Positions 6,989 through 15,386 of a stretch of 46,534 bases of DNA are shown here, one piece after another (the first letter of the stretch is position 1; each line of letters begins with the position of its first letter). The notes beneath the pieces were generated by a model, which worked only from the letters and a program-made list of their open reading frames with translations, did no database searches and was not told the origin of the DNA. This DNA is from Pseudomonadales bacterium (GTDB taxonomy: Bacteria > Pseudomonadota > Gammaproteobacteria > Pseudomonadales > Azotimanducaceae). The position numbers were made by a program, and so were the translations under genes. Location of the stretch: NCBI GenBank assembly GCA_023300545.1, contig JALZVT010000019.1, positions 1 through 46,534 on the forward strand, read 5' to 3'.

Positions 6989-8359
6989 TTAGGACGAGGA
7001 TCGGGCTGAACGCGCGCTTGGCAACGGCAACCTCACCCTTACCCTAGTACCTGGCATGGATGGCTTGGGTGCAGAGCTACGGTCCCTTGGGCAGCCGTGA
7101 ATGCTGACTCGCCAACCGTGGCTCTGACAGAGTTGTGCGACAATCGCCAAGCCCAGACCACTACCACCGGTATTGATACTGCGCGATGATTCCAGCCGAA
7201 AAAATGGCTCGAACACCTTGTCTCGAAACTCAGCCGGAATGCCTGGTCCGGCATCATCAACACAGATCACTACCTGAGACTGTTCCACTGCTGCGCTGAG
7301 ATGAACGTCATCACCGTGTTGAATCGCGTTACTGATCAGGTTTTGTAACACGCGACGCAAAGCGCCAACGGCAACCGGTATCCGCAGGTTTGCCGATATT
7401 TCGATATTCGCTGTAACGGATTCTTCCTGATTGGCAACAATGTCCTGCAAAAGTGCGGCGACAAACACCGGCTGGGGTACCTCCCCTGCACCTTTGGCAA
7501 ATTGCATGGCGTCACCAATCAAATCATCCATGGCCACCAGGTTTCGCTCGAAGCGCGCTTTCAAATCCATCGGTAAATCACGCGGCAATAGCTCGACGGC
7601 AAGCCGCATACGCGCCAGCGGCGTGCGTAAGTCATGTGACACTCCGGCAAGCAGCGTGGTGCGATTCGCCAACAAGGCAGAAATTTCTGTTGCCATGGTG
7701 TTGAAATTCCGCGCGAGCGATACCAGCTCTCTGGGACCTTGTTCAGGCAGCGGTACAAAATCTTCACCACCACGAAACGTCTCGGCCAGATTAGCCGTTC
7801 GCACCAACGGCCGGGCAATACGCGAAACAATAAACAGCGACGTCAAAAACACAATCGCAGCACCCGCAATGATAATAATTGCTGCGACGTAGAGCGTCTC
7901 GATAGACCGTCGATCTTCCGAGAAACCAATGCGAATGTCGCGACCACCCATCGGCACCTGCGCCCACATCAGCTCTTCGGTGCGTGTAAGTACAACCACT
8001 TCGCCGAGGCGTTTCTCAAGTTGGCTAGCTAGCACTGCGGCATAGCGCAGATCAGTTACCGGAACCTCGGCCTCCTGTGGTTCATCTGCAATGATGAGAT
8101 CGTGACTTTCCGCCAGCTCCAATTCGAAATAGGGTCGTGCGTCCGGCGGCAACTCGACCCAAGTTTGTGCCGACAGCACCAAAAGCGCCGCTTCATCGTC
8201 AGCGGAGCGTTCCAAAATAGGCTGTAGCACATAGCGATCGAGCGCCACCATTGCGATAAGAATAATGGCAAAGGCGCTAACACCTAATACGAGGTTGGTT
8301 CGAAACAACAAAGATCCGCGATCAAGCCGATCCAGCAAACCTCGAGACGTTGCCTTCAT
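6989..8359 (-). CDS. EnvZ-like sensor histidine kinase
   Basis: Numbered from ATG 8359 (456 residues): a cytoplasmic lead; transmembrane segments near 21-43 and 157-179 flanking a periplasmic sensor of about 110 residues; HAMP about 180-232; and a dimerisation/phosphoacceptor domain with the H-box GVSHDLRTPLAR (His242). The ATP-binding domain has its N-box at Asn344 (NLISNAIQHG), then DDAGPGIP and GGSGLGLAIV. This layout matches EnvZ, which phosphorylates OmpR. A further-upstream start at 8410 would overlap the regulator gene by 43 bp and add a basic, unrelated segment, so the ATG 8 bp after the regulator stop is preferred. The C-terminus adds a Ser/Arg-rich tail. Neighbouring OmpA is a plausible but unproven target. 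Confidence 0.9.
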   Translation of the reverse strand: MKATSRGLLDRLDRGSLLFRTNLVLGVSAFAIILIAMVALDRYVLQPILERSADDEAALLVLSAQTWVELPPDARPYFELELAESHDLIIADEPQEAEVPVTDLRYAAVLASQLEKRLGEVVVLTRTEELMWAQVPMGGRDIRIGFSEDRRSIETLYVAAIIIIAGAAIVFLTSLFIVSRIARPLVRTANLAETFRGGEDFVPLPEQGPRELVSLARNFNTMATEISALLANRTTLLAGVSHDLRTPLARMRLAVELLPRDLPMDLKARFERNLVAMDDLIGDAMQFAKGAGEVPQPVFVAALLQDIVANQEESVTANIEISANLRIPVAVGALRRVLQNLISNAIQHGDDVHLSAAVEQSQVVICVDDAGPGIPAEFRDKVFEPFFRLESSRSINTGGSGLGLAIVAQLCQSHGWRVSIHGCPRDRSSAPKPSMPGTRVRVRLPLPSARSARSSS

Positions 8360-8367
8360 GTTCAGCC

Positions 8368-9093
8368 TTAGCGGGCGCCGTCGGGACAGAACATATAGCC
8401 TTTGCCCCATACGGTCCTTATAAAGGCAGGCTGCGCCGGATCAGGCTCCAACTTGCCGCGCAGTCGAGTCACGCGCACGTCAATGCTGCGGTCAAACGGC
8501 GACCGCTCTGCACCGGTTAGCAGGTCGAGAATACGATCGCGATTCAACACCTGATTTGGATGCTGGACAAGAATAGCAAGTAAATCAAACTCGCCTGACG
8601 TTAGCGGCACGGGCTCACCATCTTTGGCAAACTGGTGGCTGCGAACATCAAGACGACACCCACCAAATTCGAACACACTGGCAGCTGACCCAGGCGCTTC
8701 TGCAGCATCAGCAGTTTGCGCGCCCCGACGGAGCACCGCTCTAACTCGAGCGAGTAACTCCCGCGGGTTAAATGGCTTAGCTAGATAGTCATCAGCACCA
8801 ATTTCCAAGCCGACAATACGATCAATATCCTCGCCCTGAGCTGACACCATAATGATTGGCAGGTTGACCCCCACCTTCAATCGCTTGGCAATCGACAGAC
8901 CGTCCTCACCAGGCAACATCAAATCCAAAATAACGAGGTCTACGCTGTGCTGCGCCAGTTGCTGATCCATACTCGGCGCGTCTTCCGCTGTAATGACCTC
9001 ATACCCCTGCTGTGTCAGATACGCAGCCGTCAGCTCACGCAACTCGGCGTCGTCATCAACTACCAGAAGTCGATTGGATTCGTTTGCGATCAA
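8368..9093 (-). CDS. ompR: OmpR-family response regulator
   Basis: A 241-residue regulator. The receiver domain (about 8-120) has the acidic pocket VVDDD, phospho-acceptor Asp57 (VILDLMLPGEDG) and Lys106 (KPF). A winged-helix DNA-binding domain (about 140-238) has the RSIDVRVTRLRGKLE recognition region and the IRTVWGKGYMF wing. The start is taken as TTG at 9093, because there is no ATG or GTG before the conserved LLVVDDD and the preceding codons do not help; the Shine-Dalgarno is weak. The cognate kinase follows 8 bp later in the same operon, ending at the terminator 6738-6776. The symbol is assigned by similarity to OmpR and could be another family member. Confidence 0.88.
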   Translation of the reverse strand: MIANESNRLLVVDDDAELRELTAAYLTQQGYEVITAEDAPSMDQQLAQHSVDLVILDLMLPGEDGLSIAKRLKVGVNLPIIMVSAQGEDIDRIVGLEIGADDYLAKPFNPRELLARVRAVLRRGAQTADAAEAPGSAASVFEFGGCRLDVRSHQFAKDGEPVPLTSGEFDLLAILVQHPNQVLNRDRILDLLTGAERSPFDRSIDVRVTRLRGKLEPDPAQPAFIRTVWGKGYMFCPDGAR

Positions 9094-9186
9094 AGCAATG
9101 GTCTCGGTGAAACACTAGGGGAAAGTACGGGAAGAAGGAGTAACACTCAATCACCCTAGGTAGCTCTTACCCGGGCGTAGTCCCTT

Positions 9187-9876
9187 TCAATTAAGCGGTT
9201 TAGTGACGGCGATGACGCCTGAGGCTCTGATTTGGGCCGCCGGCGCAGCCAAGGCAGATTCGGGCACCGTACTGACAGTTGTAACCGGCTCCGGCCCATG
9301 TTGACGCTGACGACGTTCAAAGCCGACCCCAAAGGCTCGTTGGGGGTCTCGCCGCTGAACCGTCACCACCTGAGTTTCGATGCGCACTAAGGAGCCATCA
9401 GCCTTACGGACAATTCGACCATAACGGCGCCTTTGAGCCCGCAAGGTGATTTTTGCCGGCGCTCGAGCCTGCGGCGCACCACTAGACGGCAGGCCTTTTT
9501 GAGAGACTAGGTTGTCTGCTTTTAACGCGCCAGTCGCTGCTTCAGAACGGGCATTTGGCTGTCCCACCGGTGCAGATGCTACCGTTGCGGGCTGCATACG
9601 CTCACGAGTTTCCGCAATAAGGTCGGATCGAGCACTGGCATCAAGTTGTTGCCAGTCCGCCGCTAGGTTGGTCAACTGAGCGTCACTCAGCTTACCCAGT
9701 GTCTCGTCTGGGGTATCTGGGGTATCTGGGGTATTCGGAGTATTGCGCGCGTCTGCAGCTGCCGCGGTTAGGGTCGCCAATGCCCAACAAAGACCGAAGC
9801 CCAAAGCGGCAATACTTCGCCCGGCCCACTTAAAAGCAGGCGTTTTAGAAAGAACAGTGTTGTGCGGTTGCGCCAA
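9187..9876 (-). CDS. Uncharacterised exported protein with Thr-Pro-Asp repeats
   Basis: I do not recognise a family. The 229 residues begin with a signal peptide or anchor (hydrophobic 20-42, then an Ala-rich AAAADA cleavage-like site). A low-complexity stretch NTPNTPDTPDTPDE follows, encoded by near-perfect 9-bp repeats around 9705-9745. Next comes a short helical piece (LSDAQLTNLAADWQQLDASARSDL) that faintly resembles DUF3106-type motifs. A very basic central segment (RAQRRRYGRIVRKADGSLVRIETQVVT would be beta-rich) precedes a Pro/Ala-rich end. It is transcribed in the same direction as the two-component pair, about 90 bp upstream of it, but its own promoter region is also present. Confidence 0.6.
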   Translation of the reverse strand: MAQPHNTVLSKTPAFKWAGRSIAALGFGLCWALATLTAAAADARNTPNTPDTPDTPDETLGKLSDAQLTNLAADWQQLDASARSDLIAETRERMQPATVASAPVGQPNARSEAATGALKADNLVSQKGLPSSGAPQARAPAKITLRAQRRRYGRIVRKADGSLVRIETQVVTVQRRDPQRAFGVGFERRQRQHGPEPVTTVSTVPESALAAPAAQIRASGVIAVTKPLN

Positions 9877-10037
9877 GCAGCAAACCTATGGATTGACTAA
9901 ATCGATACCTTGATTGTCCATACATATCGTTGCCGTGCAATTACTCCAACGTTTCAAAATGTAACCGGGGAACCGCCAACGCCACCTATCAGCGTATTTG
10001 GTCGCGATTTAACTACAATTCAGCAGACAAACACCAT

Positions 10038-10081
10038 AAAAAAGGGCCAGGTCACCTACCGAAGCAGGAGCAATCTGGCCC
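10038..10081 (-). terminator. Intrinsic terminator of the thiolase gene
   Basis: A 7-bp GC-rich stem (GGGCCAG/CTGGCCC; 10044-10050 with 10075-10081) spans a 24-base loop and ends in six T residues on the minus strand (10043-10038). It lies about 55 bp past the thiolase stop. The rest of 9877-10134 holds only the upstream region of the gene ending at 9187. Confidence 0.75.
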
Positions 10082-10134
10082 TCTTTTGGTCACCCTACCT
10101 TGTCGGTAGCCCCTGGCGGGGTGAGCTGCTGCCG

Positions 10135-11319
10135 TTAGACGGCTTCGAACAGTCCGGCCGCACCTTGGCCACCACCAATGCACATGGTGACAACGCCATA
10201 ACGCTGCTTGCGACGCTGCAACTCGCGGAGCACGGTGCCCGTGGTGCGCGAACCTGTCATGCCAAATGGATGACCAATACTGATACTGCCACCATTAACG
10301 TTGTATTTGGCAGGATCGATATCCAGCGCATCCCGGCAGTACAGGCACTGTGAAGCAAAGGCTTCGTTCAGCTCCCACAGATCGATATCGTCCTTTTTCA
10401 TGCCAAGATTTTTCAGCAAGCGAGGAATCGCAAATACCGGGCCAATGCCCATCTCATCAGGCTCACAGCCTGCAACGGTGAAGCCACGAAAGATACCCAT
10501 TGGCTCGAGGCCCAACTGGTTAGCGCGTTCGGCTGTCATCAGCAATGTCATTGATGCACCGTCAGACAATTGCGACGCGTTACCAGCAGTTACCGAACCA
10601 TCTTCTTCAAAAGCCGGCTTCAGCTTAGACAGGCTCTCAGCAGTGGTTCCAGGGCGGTTGCACTCGTCTCGGTCTACGGTGACCTCAACATGGCTTTCTT
10701 CACCCGTTTCTTTGTCGACCTTCAGCATCGTGGCTTGCATTGGCGCAATCTCTTCGCCAATCCAACCCTGATCTACTGCATGTGCATAGCGCTTCTGGCT
10801 TTCGGCCGAGTACTCGTCCTGCATTTCGCGGGTCACTTGATAACGACGCGCGACAACCTCTGCCGTGTTACCCATTGCCATGAAAATATCGGGCTTCTCT
10901 TCTACCAACCGCTTGTTCGGGGTAGATTTGCCAGCTTCCTGGCGAGTGCGCATGGAGATGGAATCTGCACCACCGGCCATCGCCACTTCAGTTTGACCTG
11001 AGGCAATCTGAGTCGCTGCAATCGCAATTGACTGCAAACCTGATGAGCAAAACCGGTTGATGGTTTGACCAGCGGTCGTGATAGGCAGCTTCGACAGCAC
11101 AACAGCTAGTCGAGCCAGGTTGCCGTCCTGTTCGCCGGTGTGGCTAGCAGCGCCAACAACAACATCTTCTACTTCGGCGGCGTCCAGCGCGCCATTGCGC
11201 TCGAGCAGTGAATCGATGCAGTGGGCGAGCATGTCGTCCGAGCGAGTTTGATTAAAGCTACCGCGAAACGATTTCGCGAGGCCGGTTCTCATAGAATCAA
11301 CAATAACTACGTCGCGCAT
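10135..11319 (-). CDS. Acetyl-CoA C-acyltransferase (thiolase)
   Basis: A 394-residue thiolase of normal length. The nucleophile Cys91 lies in NRFCSSGLQSI, His350 in SISIGHPFGMTG, and the general-base Cys380 in CIGGGQGAAG, so all catalytic residues are present. The GHPFGMTG version of the His motif is the one common in beta-oxidation and aromatic-degradation thiolases; biosynthetic PhaA-type enzymes usually read GHPIGASG. It would cleave 3-ketoacyl-CoA to acetyl-CoA and a shortened acyl-CoA. It appears monocistronic, with its own terminator, and complements the hydratase and dehydrogenase genes elsewhere in the window. Confidence 0.92.
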   Translation of the reverse strand: MRDVVIVDSMRTGLAKSFRGSFNQTRSDDMLAHCIDSLLERNGALDAAEVEDVVVGAASHTGEQDGNLARLAVVLSKLPITTAGQTINRFCSSGLQSIAIAATQIASGQTEVAMAGGADSISMRTRQEAGKSTPNKRLVEEKPDIFMAMGNTAEVVARRYQVTREMQDEYSAESQKRYAHAVDQGWIGEEIAPMQATMLKVDKETGEESHVEVTVDRDECNRPGTTAESLSKLKPAFEEDGSVTAGNASQLSDGASMTLLMTAERANQLGLEPMGIFRGFTVAGCEPDEMGIGPVFAIPRLLKNLGMKKDDIDLWELNEAFASQCLYCRDALDIDPAKYNVNGGSISIGHPFGMTGSRTTGTVLRELQRRKQRYGVVTMCIGGGQGAAGLFEAV

Positions 11320-11655
11320 AGTCGTCCCCTTCCAAGTGATTTAACTAAAAACAATCCGCGTAGAGTCTACTCAGATCAGCGGGATTGCGCCATCTCGGTT
11401 AGGCAACGTCGTGACTAAATAAAAAGTTATGACTGAGTAAAAATAGGTGACTAAAGAAATTGCACACTGCACCTGAGGACCAGGTCAGTTAGGCGGGCTC
11501 ACCGTAAGGTATTCAGTGAGTAGGTTAGTGAGTGGCGCAGCAAGCGGAATCGGTGATTCCGCTGTGCGACACCCCGCTGGGCCTATCTGAGCTCTTGTAA
11601 AGAGCCCAGACCGAACGTCACGGAGGAGTCAGATAAACAGATGTAAGGGCGCTAA
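11320..11655. other. Non-coding region with two hairpins
   Basis: There is no gene in these 336 bases. They contain the thiolase promoter region (near 11320-11450) and, downstream of the lipoprotein gene, two perfect inverted repeats: GCGGAATC/GATTCCGC (11544-11551 with 11555-11562, extended by CGCA/TGCG at 11536 and 11565) and GCTCTT/AAGAGC (11591-11605). Neither has a T-run on the minus strand. They may stabilise the lipoprotein mRNA 3' end. Confidence 0.5.
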
Positions 11656-12171
11656 CTAGCGACCACCACCGATCATATCTTTTGCCTTATCCATGGTCAT
11701 ATCTTTGGCTTTGTCCATCATGTCGCCGCTAGTGGCATTATCAACCGCTGCGTCAGAAACCGCGCCTTTGGCTTTATCCATCATGCCGTCGGTAGACATA
11801 CCCATCTTATCTTTGGCTTTGTCCATAAGACCATCAGCTGACAGACCGGCGTCATCAGCCATGCTTTTGGCTTTGTCCATCATGCCGTCAGTAGACAGAC
11901 CAGCGTCACTGGCCATGCTTTTGGCTTTGTCAGCCATACCTTCAACGCCGCCTGCAGCGCCGCTCATTGCATCTTTAGTGGCATCCATTGCTTTGTCAGC
12001 CATACCTTGCGCACCATCAGAGGCGGCATCCATAGCATCAGAAGCGGCGCCTTTTGCTGCGTCTTTCATGCTGCCTGCTGCGTCTTTCATGGCGTTGCCG
12101 CCATCTTCACCGCAAGCGGCTACGCCGACTACTAGCAAAGCTGCAGCCAAAATTTTGGTGAAATTAATCAT
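11656..12171 (-). CDS. Repeat-rich amphipathic helical lipoprotein (MDKAK repeats)
   Basis: A 171-residue protein with a lipoprotein signal; the lipobox VAAC gives Cys20 as the lipidated residue. The rest is built from imperfect repeats of about 11 and 22 residues around MxDKAKxM and DAGLS(T/A)DGMMDKAKSM, almost only Ala, Asp, Gly, Lys, Met and Ser, with no Cys after the lipidation site. Such composition predicts long amphipathic helices, like LEA-type or apolipoprotein-like proteins. The pairing of Met-rich and Ala-rich faces with alternating Lys and Asp is striking. It has no recognised family function. It is divergent from the SMP-30 gene with 195 bp between. A role in membrane or surface protection is only a guess. 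Confidence 0.8.
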   Translation of the reverse strand: MINFTKILAAALLVVGVAACGEDGGNAMKDAAGSMKDAAKGAASDAMDAASDGAQGMADKAMDATKDAMSGAAGGVEGMADKAKSMASDAGLSTDGMMDKAKSMADDAGLSADGLMDKAKDKMGMSTDGMMDKAKGAVSDAAVDNATSGDMMDKAKDMTMDKAKDMIGGGR

Positions 12172-12366
12172 GTGATTCTCCGTTATTTTATAAGTCGACG
12201 GTCCCAGTCAGATTCCCCCTGGCCCATCGTTGGCTGGAGAATACCTCAAAAGAAATAGCTCGACACCCGCCTACCGAATAGCATGTGTAAACAGATCCGC
12301 GTATTCGGCAACATTCTTGAATATTAAACCCCTGTTTACCCGCATTTTACCCAGAGGCAATCAATA

Positions 12367-13230
12367 ATGATCGAAATTACATCCCCTGTTTCCGTTCTCC
12401 ACGATGGGCTTGCCTTTGGTGAAGGACCCCGTTGGCGCGATGGCGAGCTGTATTTTTCGGATATGCACGCCTATCAGGTGCTGTGTTATCGCCCTGATAC
12501 TGGCGTTACCCGCGTTATTGCAGCTATCGACGACGAACCTTCTGGCCTCGGCTGGCTGCCGAACGGCGATCTGCTGGTGGTTGCAATGAGCAGCAAATCA
12601 CTGCTGCGGGTTAACACCACAACCACTCCAGCAGAAATATCTGTCTATGCCGATCTCAGCGAACTCGCAGCCGGTCGCTGCAACGACATGGTGGTCATGC
12701 CTAATGGAGACGCCTACGTTGGTAACTTTGGCTACGACATGCACAAGGGCGAAAAGCTGGCGCCAACCCATCTGATTTATGTGAACCCACAGGGAAAGGC
12801 TAGCTTGGTAGCGGACGACCTGATGTTTCCAAACGGCACCGTCATTACCGCTGACGGCAAAACTCTAGTGGTGGCAGAAACCTTTGCTAGTCGGCTCAGC
12901 AGTTTTCGAATAGCACCAGATGCGACACTCAGCCAGCGTGAGACCTGGGCCACCCTGCCCGACGGCGCCGTGCCTGACGGTATTTGTCTCGACGCACAGG
13001 GGGGCATCTGGGTCGCCTCTCCGACCACCAACGACGTTCTGCGTATCGAACATGGTGGCAACGTTAGCCATCGAGTGGCGCTGGATCGTGGCGCCTTTGC
13101 TTGCATGCTCGGCGGCACCGACCTCTACATCTTGGCCGCGCAATCGTCGACCCCCAAGCAATGCAAAGAACAGCTCGCTGGTCAGTTGCTGAAGGTTCAA
13201 GCACCTTATCCAGGGGCCGGCTATCCTTAA
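12367..13230 (+). CDS. SMP-30/gluconolactonase-family lactonase
   Basis: A 287-residue six-bladed beta-propeller of the SMP-30/LRE family. The usual metal ligands are all visible: Glu19 (FGEGPRW), Asn106 (GRCND), Asn156 (FPNG) and Asp204 (VPDGICLD). Such enzymes hydrolyse sugar or other lactones with a divalent metal. No signal peptide is seen, so it is cytoplasmic. It is followed after 94 bp by an acyl-CoA dehydrogenase with its own ribosome site; co-transcription is possible. The physiological lactone is unknown. Confidence 0.88.
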   Translation: MIEITSPVSVLHDGLAFGEGPRWRDGELYFSDMHAYQVLCYRPDTGVTRVIAAIDDEPSGLGWLPNGDLLVVAMSSKSLLRVNTTTTPAEISVYADLSELAAGRCNDMVVMPNGDAYVGNFGYDMHKGEKLAPTHLIYVNPQGKASLVADDLMFPNGTVITADGKTLVVAETFASRLSSFRIAPDATLSQRETWATLPDGAVPDGICLDAQGGIWVASPTTNDVLRIEHGGNVSHRVALDRGAFACMLGGTDLYILAAQSSTPKQCKEQLAGQLLKVQAPYPGAGYP

Positions 13231-13324
13231 CAGGCAGAACGCCCCGACAGCGCCAGCTCACCGCGTTCACTAATCACCACGGCACTAGCAACACAACACT
13301 CTCAACACTACGAGGCACTTTTAG

Positions 13325-14470
13325 ATGAACGGCTACGAATCTCCCTGGAAAAATGATGAACTGCGCATTCTGGCCGATGCCGCAGCCCGCTTCTTCGAGC
13401 GCGAGTTTGTACCACACACCGAGAAGTGGCTCGAACAGGGCAAGATTGATAGAGATGCCTGGAATAAAGCCGGCGATGCTGGACTGCTACTGACCGACAT
13501 TCCCGTTGAGTATGGCGGCGCAGGTGGGGACTATCGCCATGAAACCGTTGTCATGGAAGAGATGCACAAAGCAGGTGTTGTTGGGTTCGGCGCACAGGTG
13601 CATAGCACCATCGTTGCACCGTATTTGCTGCACTACGGCACCGAAGATCAGCGCCGTCATTGGTTACCAAAAATGGCCAGCGGCGACGTTGTCGGTGCCA
13701 TAGCCATGACAGAACCAAACACCGGTTCTGATCTGCAGGCAATTCGCACGACAGCGGTTCGAGACGGCGATGACTACATTATCAACGGTTCGAAAACCTA
13801 CATCACCAACGGCCAGCACGCCGATCTGGTGATTGTTGTTGTAAAGACTGACCCCAACGCTCGAGCCAAAGGCGTGTCGCTTGTCCTTGTTGATAGCCGT
13901 GCACCCGGCTTCGAGCGCGGTCGCAATCTTAAAAAGATGGGCCAAAAAGCCGCGGACACCTCGGAGTTATTTTTCTCTGACTGCCGAGTGCCTGCAACCA
14001 ATCTGGTCGGCGACGAAGAGGGCAAAGGCTTTTATCAGCTGATGCAACAACTTCCACAAGAACGACTTTCGATCGCTCAATCGGCGGTGGTATGCACCGA
14101 ACGCGCTCTGGCAATCACTACCGACTATGTAAAAGACCGCAAAGCGTTTGGGCAATCCATAATGGATTTTCAAAACACTAAATTTCGTTTAGCCGAATGC
14201 GCGACCGAAGCCACAATTGGCCGCACCTTCGTCGACCAGTTGGTTGAGCGACATCTCAAGGGAGAGCTAGACGCAGCAAGCGCGAGCATGGCCAAGTACT
14301 GGTGCACCGACAAGCAATGCGAAATCATCGACGCTTGCTTGCAGCTGCACGGTGGCGCTGGCTATATGGATGAATATGAAATCAGCCGTCTCTACACCGA
14401 TGCCCGAGTTCAAAAAATCTACGGTGGCACTAACGAAATCATGAAAGAACTGATCAGTCGAACACTCTAG
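13325..14470 (+). CDS. Acyl-CoA dehydrogenase, long-chain (LCAD) type
   Basis: A 381-residue FAD-dependent dehydrogenase that introduces a 2,3-double bond into acyl-CoA. The FAD-binding middle domain reads AMTEPNTGSDLQAI and YITNG. The C-terminus KIYGGTNEIMKEL has Gly where medium-chain enzymes have their catalytic Glu. Instead Glu246 in LPQERL, on helix G, matches the catalytic base of long-chain and isovaleryl-CoA dehydrogenases. Together with SASMAKYW and QLHGGAGYMDEY this resembles mammalian LCAD closely. A GAGG site precedes the ATG. The next gene (hydrolase) begins 46 bp later. Confidence 0.92.
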   Translation: MNGYESPWKNDELRILADAAARFFEREFVPHTEKWLEQGKIDRDAWNKAGDAGLLLTDIPVEYGGAGGDYRHETVVMEEMHKAGVVGFGAQVHSTIVAPYLLHYGTEDQRRHWLPKMASGDVVGAIAMTEPNTGSDLQAIRTTAVRDGDDYIINGSKTYITNGQHADLVIVVVKTDPNARAKGVSLVLVDSRAPGFERGRNLKKMGQKAADTSELFFSDCRVPATNLVGDEEGKGFYQLMQQLPQERLSIAQSAVVCTERALAITTDYVKDRKAFGQSIMDFQNTKFRLAECATEATIGRTFVDQLVERHLKGELDAASASMAKYWCTDKQCEIIDACLQLHGGAGYMDEYEISRLYTDARVQKIYGGTNEIMKELISRTL

Positions 14471-14516
14471 AATGACAACTATTAATCCGCCCACCTAGCA
14501 GCACCAGGTACCCCAC

Positions 14517-15386
14517 ATGCACGGCCCAACCTCACACATTTACTTTTCGCAACGCCTACGCTTGCACTACGTCGACTGGGGTAACCCGGATGCACCGCCC
14601 ATGCTACTCGTGCACGGTGGCCGGGACCATTGCCGCAACTGGGATTGGTTTGCCGAGCGATACAGCGATCGCTATCACATCATCGCCCCCGACCTGCGGG
14701 GCCATGGTGATTCACAGTGGCTGGTTGGCGGCACCTACAACATTGTCGATTATGTGTACGACATATCTCAGCTGCTGCATCAAACCAGCATGACACCGGC
14801 GACTATTATTGCGCATTCACTGGGTGGCTCAATCGCGGTGAACTACGCAGGCCTATATCCCGAAAACGTCAACAAGCTCATCGCTATTGAGGGTATGGGA
14901 CCACCACCAAAGATGATCGAGCAGCGCATGGCGACACCGGTGCAAGACCGGGTTACCGGCTGGATCAATGACCTGCGCAAACTCAGTGGCCGTACACCGA
15001 GACGCTACGCAAGCGTCGAAGAAGCGTTTCAGCGCATGCAATCTGAAAACCCGCATTTAAACGAACAACAAGCCCGACATCTGACGGTGCACGGCATCAA
15101 TCGTAACGAAGACGGCACCTACAGCTGGAAGTTTGACAACTACGTTCGAGCGTTCCCACCCATCGGGCTCGCCTACGAAGAACAGCACCAACTAAACGAA
15201 CGCCTTGATCGTCCGGTCATGCTCGTACGCGGTGCTGAATCATGGGCCTCCGATCCGGTGGCTGATGGACGGGCCGCCCGCTTTTCCAACGCCCGGGTCG
15301 AAACCGTCGAAAACGCCGGGCACTGGGTACACCATGACCAACTTGATCACTTTTGCGGTTTGGTAGATGACTTCCTGGACGACTGA
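14517..15386 (+). CDS. Alpha/beta-fold hydrolase
   Basis: A 289-residue alpha/beta hydrolase. The oxyanion segment is LLVHGGRDH (31-38), the nucleophile Ser101 lies in AHSLGGS, and the base His269 in AGHWVHHD. The acid is probably within GAESWASDP before it. A cap domain spans about 130-215. It lacks a signal peptide. Its 3' end overlaps the next gene by 20 bp in another frame, so translation is likely coupled to the CinA-like/nucleotidyltransferase fusion. The substrate is unknown; thioester or ester hydrolysis fits the neighbourhood. Confidence 0.88.
   Translation: MHGPTSHIYFSQRLRLHYVDWGNPDAPPMLLVHGGRDHCRNWDWFAERYSDRYHIIAPDLRGHGDSQWLVGGTYNIVDYVYDISQLLHQTSMTPATIIAHSLGGSIAVNYAGLYPENVNKLIAIEGMGPPPKMIEQRMATPVQDRVTGWINDLRKLSGRTPRRYASVEEAFQRMQSENPHLNEQQARHLTVHGINRNEDGTYSWKFDNYVRAFPPIGLAYEEQHQLNERLDRPVMLVRGAESWASDPVADGRAARFSNARVETVENAGHWVHHDQLDHFCGLVDDFLDD

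Noticed and set aside
6847-7047. Small plus-strand frame antisense to the end of the sensor kinase
   Set aside because: No ATG or GTG at its start, no ribosome site, overlaps a clear kinase gene, no family resemblance.
11536-11605. Two hairpins read as an intrinsic terminator for the MDKAK lipoprotein
   Set aside because: Neither has a T-run on the minus strand; kept only as hairpins within the intergenic note.
11693-12175. Long frame opposite the repeat lipoprotein
   Set aside because: It arises from the repetitive codons of the real gene; it is Ser/Ala/Pro/Leu low complexity and lacks a signal for translation.
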